DNA of 64,000 bases from Lysobacteraceae bacterium (GTDB taxonomy: Bacteria; Pseudomonadota; Gammaproteobacteria; Nitrococcales; AK92): positions 124,001-188,000 of the forward strand of contig JAAYIK010000013.1 in the NCBI GenBank assembly GCA_012523465.1. Direction: 5' to 3'. The number at the start of each line of letters is the position of its first letter. Within the stretch, counting starts at the first letter, position 1. Shown here one piece after another: positions 57,537 through 64,000 of the stretch. The notes under the pieces are model-generated. The model made no database searches. It saw only the letters and a program-made list of their open reading frames with translations, and had not been told where the DNA came from. A program made the position numbers and the translations under genes.

Positions 57537-58675
57537 TGACGAGGCATGACACGAAGCGCCTGCCCGCTGCTGCAACGGGGGTGGTTCGGGTGGACGAGGC
57601 GCATCTGGAACTCCTGACGGAGCTGATTCGGCTGGCCTGGTCGCCCGCTGCCAGCGTCGAGCACGTCCGCCAGGCCCGCCGCGCCGCGGCTGCGGTCAAC
57701 CCGCACGGCCAGGGCGAGGAGGTGCCGACCTTTTTGTTCATGGCGGATGGGCGCGCACTGGGGCATCTGACGACGATTCCCGTTGTGCTCTGGGCGGATG
57801 GTCGCGAACATCGGGCTTACTGGTTCAAGGGATTCTGGGTCAGGCCTGAGCATCGCAACGGCCCGGTCGGCTTCCTGCTGTTGAAGGAGGCGATGCGTCA
57901 CCTAGAGGCCAGCCTGTCGATGGTGGTGCAGCCAGCGCCGCGGCGGCTCTTTGCCGCCTTTGGCCTGCGCGATTTGGGCGTGATCCCGAACTACGTCCGT
58001 CTGCTGAACCCGGCCGGCGTGCTGCAACGCTTGGACCGCTCGGGCCATGGCATCGTTCCGGCCTGGCTCGCCAGGCTCGCCAGCCAGCGGCTCTGCGCCA
58101 AGGCAGCTGGTGCTGCCGCTGGACTCGCACTCAAGGCCTGGACCCTCCCCCAGCCATCGGCGCGGCGAGCCGCGCTCGAGCCAGTCGCCGGGCTCGACCC
58201 GGATGCCGTGGATCGACTTTGGCGGCACAACCGCGACCGGCTGCTGCTGGCGCCAAGCAGCGATCATGCCCACCTCAGGGCGCGCTACATCGGCAAGAGG
58301 GACATCTACCAGGCGGTCACCTTGCAAGATCCGCGGCTTGGCTTCGCCATTCTTCGTCGCCCACGACAGACGGGCGATCGGCGGTTGGGTAACGTCCGCC
58401 TAGCCACCCTCGCCGATCTGTTCTATCCCCTCGACCAGCCCCGGCTGGGGTTGCGGCTGCTGGCCGCTGCCGAGCAGATGGCGCGCGAGCTCGGGGCCGA
58501 TGCCCTGCTCTGTAGCAGCAGCCATCGTGCCTTGCGCCCTTTGTTGCGGCGGCGCGGCTACGTCCCGCTCGGCGGCAACGTGCATTTCATGGCCCGCGGC
58601 GACGGAATAGCGGCCATCGACCTAGCCGACTGCTGGTTGCTACGCGGCGACGGTGAGGCCGATGACGCGCTCTAG
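57536..58675 (+). CDS. GNAT-like acyltransferase of the FkbH operon
   Basis: 379 residues from ATG 57536, which shares one base with the ACP stop. The N-terminal half has a GNAT core with AYWFKGFWVRPEHRNGPVGFLLLKEA (the RNGPVG phosphate-loop motif). The C-terminal half carries a second GNAT-like part (ALLCSSSHRALRPLLRRRGYVPLGG). GNAT enzymes normally use acetyl-CoA, but some accept acyl-ACP. Genomic coupling to ACP suggests it transfers the ACP-bound group to an amino or hydroxyl acceptor; this is inference. Confidence 0.8.
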   Translation: MTRHDTKRLPAAATGVVRVDEAHLELLTELIRLAWSPAASVEHVRQARRAAAAVNPHGQGEEVPTFLFMADGRALGHLTTIPVVLWADGREHRAYWFKGFWVRPEHRNGPVGFLLLKEAMRHLEASLSMVVQPAPRRLFAAFGLRDLGVIPNYVRLLNPAGVLQRLDRSGHGIVPAWLARLASQRLCAKAAGAAAGLALKAWTLPQPSARRAALEPVAGLDPDAVDRLWRHNRDRLLLAPSSDHAHLRARYIGKRDIYQAVTLQDPRLGFAILRRPRQTGDRRLGNVRLATLADLFYPLDQPRLGLRLLAAAEQMARELGADALLCSSSHRALRPLLRRRGYVPLGGNVHFMARGDGIAAIDLADCWLLRGDGEADDAL

Positions 58676-58708
58676 ACCAAACGGATTGCCAGTGACAGGA
58701 GGCGAAGA

Positions 58709-59770
58709 ATGAAAGTCCATGCCGACCAGGCGGCTTCCGCAGCTTCCGGGCAAGAAACCTCCACGGCGCCTCCCGAGCCCGAGCGCTGGCCGCAGGGAAA
58801 GCGATTCGCCTTCTCCATCATCGACGATACCGATGTCGCGACCGTAGCCAATGTCCGTCCCATCTACCGCCTGCTCGAACGGCTTGGACTGCGGGCGACC
58901 AAGACGGTATGGCCGGTTTCCTGCCCGGAGGGCAGTCGTCACTTCGCTGGTTCGCAAACCCTGGACGATCCCGACTATCTGGACTTCGTTCAGGACCTGC
59001 AGCGGCGCGGTTTCGAGATCGCCTTCCATGGCGCCACCATGGAAAGCAGCACCCGTGAGCGAACCTGCCGGGCCTTGGAGCGCTTCAAGGAATGCTTCGG
59101 CAGCTATCCTCGCGTCCACGCCAATCACGGCTGCAATCGGGAAAACATCTACTGGGGGAGAAGCCGTATCGATCAGCCCTTGATCAAGTGGATTTATGGC
59201 CGTGCCATTGGCGTCCCGGACGGTTACTACGCCGGCCACATTCCTGGCTCGGCCTACTGGTGGCGCGATCTGTGTCAAAGCCGCATCGAGTACGTGCGCA
59301 ACCTCACCTTCAATTCGCTCGATCTGTCGCGCATTAATCCAGGCATGCCCTATGCGGACCGCACGCGCCCGCTGGTCAGGCGTTGGTTCTCGGCGGCCGA
59401 TGCCGAGAGCGCCGACGAGTTCGTGCGCCTGCTAGACAGCCGCAATCAGAAAGCGCTGGAGGCCAACCAGGGCTTTGCGATCGTCGCCACGCACTTTGGC
59501 AAGAACTTCGTCGTCGATGGCCAGGTCGATCCCAGGGTGCAGGAACTGCTGGAGGAGCTGAGCAGCAGAAACGGCTGGTTTTGCACGGTCAGCGAGCTAT
59601 TGGACTGGTTGCGCGCACGCCAGGCTTCTCCCGAGCTGTCGGAGCGGGAATGGCGGCGGATACAGCGGATTTGGCTGCTTAACCTGCTGTCACGCAGGCT
59701 GACAGCCAAGTGGACCAAGCTCCGCCAACGCCTGCCGATCGCGGCAAGCCCGCTGCCGAGCACACGCTAA
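58709..59770 (+). CDS. Polysaccharide-deacetylase-like protein, atypical metal motif
   Basis: 353 residues; GGAGG precedes the ATG. FAFSIIDDTDVATVANVRPIYRLLERLGLRATKTVWPV matches the first (Asp) motif of the NodB/carbohydrate-esterase 4 fold. The usual H-x3-4-H motif is not clear: the matching places read FEIAFHGATMESSTRE and RVHANHGCNRENIYWG. No signal peptide is present. It may remove acetyl from a nucleotide-linked or lipid-linked sugar in the cytoplasm, or be a divergent hydrolase. It is last in the four-gene operon, 33 bp after the acyltransferase. Confidence 0.72.
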   Translation: MKVHADQAASAASGQETSTAPPEPERWPQGKRFAFSIIDDTDVATVANVRPIYRLLERLGLRATKTVWPVSCPEGSRHFAGSQTLDDPDYLDFVQDLQRRGFEIAFHGATMESSTRERTCRALERFKECFGSYPRVHANHGCNRENIYWGRSRIDQPLIKWIYGRAIGVPDGYYAGHIPGSAYWWRDLCQSRIEYVRNLTFNSLDLSRINPGMPYADRTRPLVRRWFSAADAESADEFVRLLDSRNQKALEANQGFAIVATHFGKNFVVDGQVDPRVQELLEELSSRNGWFCTVSELLDWLRARQASPELSEREWRRIQRIWLLNLLSRRLTAKWTKLRQRLPIAASPLPSTR

Positions 59771-59793
59771 GCAAAAGAGCCGGTGCGCCGCAC

Positions 59794-60168
59794 CTACCCT
59801 CGTCTAGTGCCGGCCCAGGCCAAGAGCAGCCAGGAGAGCATCAGCGTCACGCCTCCCAGCGGCGTCACTGGCCCGAGCCAGCGGGCTCCGGTCAGCACGA
59901 TCGTGTAAATGCTGCCACTGAACAGGCACACGCCCAGCAGCATGAATCCCCAGGCCCAAGCCAATGGCTTGGAAGGGCGCCAGGCATGCAGGAGAGCGAC
60001 AACCAGCAGTGCCAGGCCATGAACCAGGTGGTACAGCACCGCGGTTTCCCAGGCCTCGACTCGGTCCGGGGCGACCAGATTGCGCAGGCCATGCGAGCCG
60101 AAGGCGCCGGCGCCGACGGCGAGAAACATGAGGCAGCCGGCCACTGCAAAACGGATACACGATGTCAT
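59794..60168 (-). CDS. DUF423 small membrane protein
   Basis: 124 residues with four membrane spans. AVGAGAFGSHGLRNLVAPDRVEAWETAVLYHLVHGLALL and LFSGSIYTIVLTGARWLGPVTPLGGVTLMLSWLLLAWA are signatures of the DUF423 (YgdD-like) family. Function is unknown. It is convergent with the deacetylase-like gene, with a small GGTGCG-C-CGCACC dyad between the stops. Confidence 0.9.
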   Translation of the reverse strand: MTSCIRFAVAGCLMFLAVGAGAFGSHGLRNLVAPDRVEAWETAVLYHLVHGLALLVVALLHAWRPSKPLAWAWGFMLLGVCLFSGSIYTIVLTGARWLGPVTPLGGVTLMLSWLLLAWAGTRRG

Positions 60169-60202
60169 CGGCAGTCTTGTTCTTGCTCAGCGGAATGCAG
60201 GG

Positions 60203-61611
<1,409 letters not shown>

Positions 61612-61780
61612 TCAATGAACTGTAGAACAGGTTTCCCACCCTGGTAAGCAAACCTCGGACAACCCATTGTTATCGTTGGAATTTGCAAGCCTCTTTTCGA
61701 GCTCGCTCACGCCCGCGCCGCAATGGCGGACGCGCCCGCCTTGCTATGATGGCAACAGCCGCCAACACAAGGGCGGCCCA

Positions 61781-62500
61781 ATGGATTTTCAGGAGAAGGC
61801 ATTGCCGGAGCGTCCCTCGCAAGCCCTGCAGCCAGCGCGACAGCACCTGCCCAGCCCCTACGCCAGTCGGGTTCATCGTGGGCTGACCGTGGTGCTGCTC
61901 GGCCTGCTGTCGGTTGGCGTCGTGCTGTCGCTGCTGCAGGGAAACTGGCTAACCGCAGCCGCCACGGCCGGCGTGCTGGCGGTGGCGCTGATGCCGTTTT
62001 TCCTGGGTCGGCGCTTCGACATCCGGGTGCCGGCGGAATTCGAGTCGCTGGCGGTGGTGTTCGTCTATGCCTCGTTATTCCTTGGCGAGCTGCGCGGCTA
62101 CTACATCCGCTATTGGTGGTGGGACAGCCTGCTGCATACCTGCTCTGGCTTCTTGCTCGGCATCCTGGGCTTTCTGTTGGTCCACGTGCTCAACGAAAAG
62201 CGCCGCATCGACAATCACATGAACCCGGGGTTCGTGGCGCTGTTCGCCTTCTCCTTCGCCTTGGCCGCAGGCACCTTGTGGGAGATCTTCGAGTTCGCCA
62301 TGGACCAGCTGTTCGGACTCAACATGCAGAAAAGCGGCCTGATGGACACCATGACGGACCTCATCGTCGACGCCCTGGGCGCGCTGGTGGTGTCCGTTCT
62401 CGGCTACGTCTATCTGCGCCGCGACAGGCGCGACTCCTTCCTCGAGCGCTGGATCATCGCCTTCATCGAAGCCAATCCACGGCTGTTTCGCGACGGCTGA
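61781..62500 (+). CDS. Predicted inner-membrane protein (DUF2238/YjdF-like, tentative)
   Basis: 239 residues with about six membrane spans (LTVVLLGLLSVGVVLSLL; AATAGVLAVALMPFFLG; YASLFLGELRG; SGFLLGILGFLLVHVL; FVALFAFSFALAAGTLWEIFEF; ALGALVVSVLGYVYLR). Conserved polar points are the YYIRYWWWDSLLHTCSG and GTLWEIFEF segments, which recall YjdF-type membrane proteins. Function is unknown. The start at ATG 61781 is plausible (AAGGGCGG upstream). It is convergent with the LysR gene. Confidence 0.78.
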   Translation: MDFQEKALPERPSQALQPARQHLPSPYASRVHRGLTVVLLGLLSVGVVLSLLQGNWLTAAATAGVLAVALMPFFLGRRFDIRVPAEFESLAVVFVYASLFLGELRGYYIRYWWWDSLLHTCSGFLLGILGFLLVHVLNEKRRIDNHMNPGFVALFAFSFALAAGTLWEIFEFAMDQLFGLNMQKSGLMDTMTDLIVDALGALVVSVLGYVYLRRDRRDSFLERWIIAFIEANPRLFRDG

Positions 62501-62506
62501 GGCCGT

Positions 62507-63442
62507 TCAGGACGGCGCGTCGGCTGCCAGTCGCGCATAACGGGAACGAGCGCGATCGCAGATCTCGCGCAGCAGCCTGGCCAAGGTTTGGGTGGCGGGG
62601 CCGGCGTTGTCGCGATCGGCAAACACCAAATACAGCTCCACCTTGCGCCTGGCGCCGGACTCCAGCGGCAACGGTCGCAGCAAGCCCTGTTCCAGCTCGG
62701 TCCGGATGTGCTCCTTCGGGATCCAGGCGAAACCCAGCCCTTGCGTGACGAAGCGGATGGAGGTGGCCAAGTTGGATACCGTCCAGCGCTCCTCGGCGCC
62801 GAGCCAGCCCGCGTCCTCCTGCCGCCGCAGGCCGGTGTCGCGCACCACGAGCTGGCGATGCATGCGCAAGTCATGCTCGGTCAGTTCGCGGCCCAGCTGA
62901 TGCAGCGGATGCTTAGGGCTGGCCACCGCAACGAACTCGATGGGCAGCAGCGCCTCGCCAAGAAAGCCGGGCGGCGTCCTGGCCGTGATCACCAGATCGG
63001 CTTGTCGATTGAGCAGGATTTCCAGAGTACCGAACAGCACCGACTCGATCACCTGCACCCGCGAGCGGCCGCTGACCGGCGCGAACTCGGCCAGCGTCTC
63101 CAGCAGCAGATCAGGCGGGAAGATGGCCTCCACTGCCAGCCGCACCTCCGGCTCCCAGCCTTGCGCCAAGGTTGCGGCCAGCCGCTCCAGGCTGCGCGCC
63201 TCCTCCAGCAGCGCGCTGGCCCGCCGCAGCAGCAGGCGGCCGGCTTCGGTGAGCTCGGCCTTTCTCCCCTTCAGGGTCAACACCTCCACTGGCAACTGCT
63301 GCTGCATGCCCTTGAGAGCGTAACTGACAGCCGACTGACTCTTGTTGAGCGCCTCGGCAGCACGGGCGAAGCTGCCCTCTTCCACCACGGCTTGCAGCAC
63401 TGCCCATTGCTCAAGCGTGACCCGGGGAATTCGGCTGGTCAT
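62507..63442 (-). CDS. LysR-family transcriptional regulator
   Basis: 311 residues from ATG 63442. The N-terminal winged helix-turn-helix is LEQWAVLQAVVEEGSFARAAEALNKSQSAVSYALKGMQQQL, followed by the LysR substrate domain (VIESVLFGTLEILLNRQADLVI; SNLATSIRFVTQGLGFAWIP). It is divergent from a pirin gene across 109 bp, an arrangement that usually means the regulator controls its neighbour and itself. The inducer is unknown. Confidence 0.93.
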   Translation of the reverse strand: MTSRIPRVTLEQWAVLQAVVEEGSFARAAEALNKSQSAVSYALKGMQQQLPVEVLTLKGRKAELTEAGRLLLRRASALLEEARSLERLAATLAQGWEPEVRLAVEAIFPPDLLLETLAEFAPVSGRSRVQVIESVLFGTLEILLNRQADLVITARTPPGFLGEALLPIEFVAVASPKHPLHQLGRELTEHDLRMHRQLVVRDTGLRRQEDAGWLGAEERWTVSNLATSIRFVTQGLGFAWIPKEHIRTELEQGLLRPLPLESGARRKVELYLVFADRDNAGPATQTLARLLREICDRARSRYARLAADAPS

Positions 63443-63551
63443 CTGCGGCCTTCGCCTCCATTCGTCGTGAGCGGCTATGCTGACCATGGCGACATCGTAC
63501 GCCAACAAGACCCTTGCAGACAGGCATCGCGCGCGAGCGCAGGAGGCAGGC

Positions 63552-64000
63552 ATGACCTGGGAACCACGGGATTGGTCGGCGTTCGGACCGGACGAAAACC
63601 TTGAGACACTGATCGTTCCCCGCAGCAGCGATCTCGGCGACGGCTTCCAGATGCAGCGCACCCTGCCCGCGGCGCGGCGGCGTATGGTGGGACCGTTCGT
63701 TTTTCTCGACCAGATGGGCCCGGGGCTGTTCCCCCGGGGCGGCGGGCTGGACGTCAGGCCCCATCCGCACATCGGACTGGCCACCGTCACCTATCTTTTT
63801 AGCGGCGAGCTTTTGCACCGCGACAGCCTGGGCGTGGTGCAACCCATCCGACCTGGTGAGCTGAACTGGATGACGGCCGGGCGTGGCATCGTCCACTCAG
63901 AGCGCACACCACCAGAGCTGCGCAACGCCGAGTCCGAGCTGTTCGGCGCGCAGGCCTGGGTCGCCTTGCCCCAGGAGCATGAGGAGATCGCGCCCAGTTT
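63552..64000 (+). CDS. Pirin-family protein, N-terminal part
   Basis: The gene runs off the right edge; 149 codons are present from ATG 63552 (AGGAGG upstream). The pirin cupin is clear: [38 protein letters not shown] with metal-binding His, and [17 protein letters not shown]. Pirins bind iron and some have quercetinase activity. It is divergent from the LysR regulator gene. Confidence 0.93.
   Translation, partial: MTWEPRDWSAFGPDENLETLIVPRSSDLGDGFQMQRTLPAARRRMVGPFVFLDQMGPGLFPRGGGLDVRPHPHIGLATVTYLFSGELLHRDSLGVVQPIRPGELNWMTAGRGIVHSERTPPELRNAESELFGAQAWVALPQEHEEIAPS

Overview
The window is GC-rich chromosomal DNA from a Proteobacterium, most likely a gammaproteobacterium. The opening order ftsK-lolA-rarA-serS is a classic gammaproteobacterial arrangement, and the RND pump, Dsb, LolA and Tat-exported oxidase genes indicate a Gram-negative envelope. 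No rRNA, tRNA, CRISPR array or intact mobile element is visible. The genus cannot be fixed from the sequence alone.

Layout. 1-3825: housekeeping genes (ftsK 3' end, lolA, rarA, serS). 3877-16323: a beta-oxidation block with an SDR and a MaoC-type hydratase divergent from a bifunctional enoyl-CoA hydratase/3-hydroxyacyl-CoA dehydrogenase, a thiolase and two adjacent acyl-CoA dehydrogenases. That operon ends at an intrinsic terminator whose loop holds the last stop codon. A third, long acyl-CoA dehydrogenase, a DUF protein, a ketopantoate-reductase-like protein, a class II aldolase and a quinone oxidoreductase follow. 16353-19342: molybdenum-cofactor genes moeA-moaA-moaD-moaE. 19813-28406: a stress and envelope block with a decayed PRPP-synthetase-like gene, a small heat-shock protein behind an FNR/Anr-type box, a kinase-like fusion, a YbaK deacylase, a Na/Pi cotransporter, a phospholipase-D-like protein, DsbG and a TlpA-like reductase. 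28564-29754: a TetR regulator divergent from a frameshifted membrane gene, with two matching palindromes between them. 29779-33932: sulfate ABC transport, with cysA divergent from sbp-cysT-cysW. 34016-40775: a metal-homeostasis block with a Tat-exported multicopper oxidase, a GDT1-type exporter behind a yybP-ykoY manganese riboswitch, two CNNM/CorC-type proteins, TerC and a DUF411 protein. 40803-48956: a thioesterase/MarR pair around a perfect palindrome, an RND pump with its fusion protein, a broken NUDIX gene, a CapA-type protein and a small Cys-rich protein. 49051-50067: a Phd-like antitoxin with a zeta-type toxin.

50068-55080 is a decayed accessory stretch with an IS3-type transposase remnant, a twice-frameshifted acyltransferase and about 2.7 kb without a recognisable gene. 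It borders a compact four-gene operon at 55081-59770 (FkbH-like HAD protein, free-standing acyl carrier protein, GNAT-like acyltransferase, atypical polysaccharide deacetylase). This operon is the best candidate here for an undescribed pathway: FkbH chemistry predicts a glyceryl-ACP intermediate that the acyltransferase would hand to a glycan or lipid. The window closes with DUF423, a methyltransferase, a chimeric remnant joining an alcohol dehydrogenase 5' end to a second methyltransferase 3' end, a membrane protein, and a LysR regulator divergent from a pirin gene cut by the window edge.

Four genes carry frameshifts (PRPP-synthetase-like, DUF2269, NUDIX, acyltransferase). Some could be assembly errors, so each should be confirmed against reads before being treated as biology.
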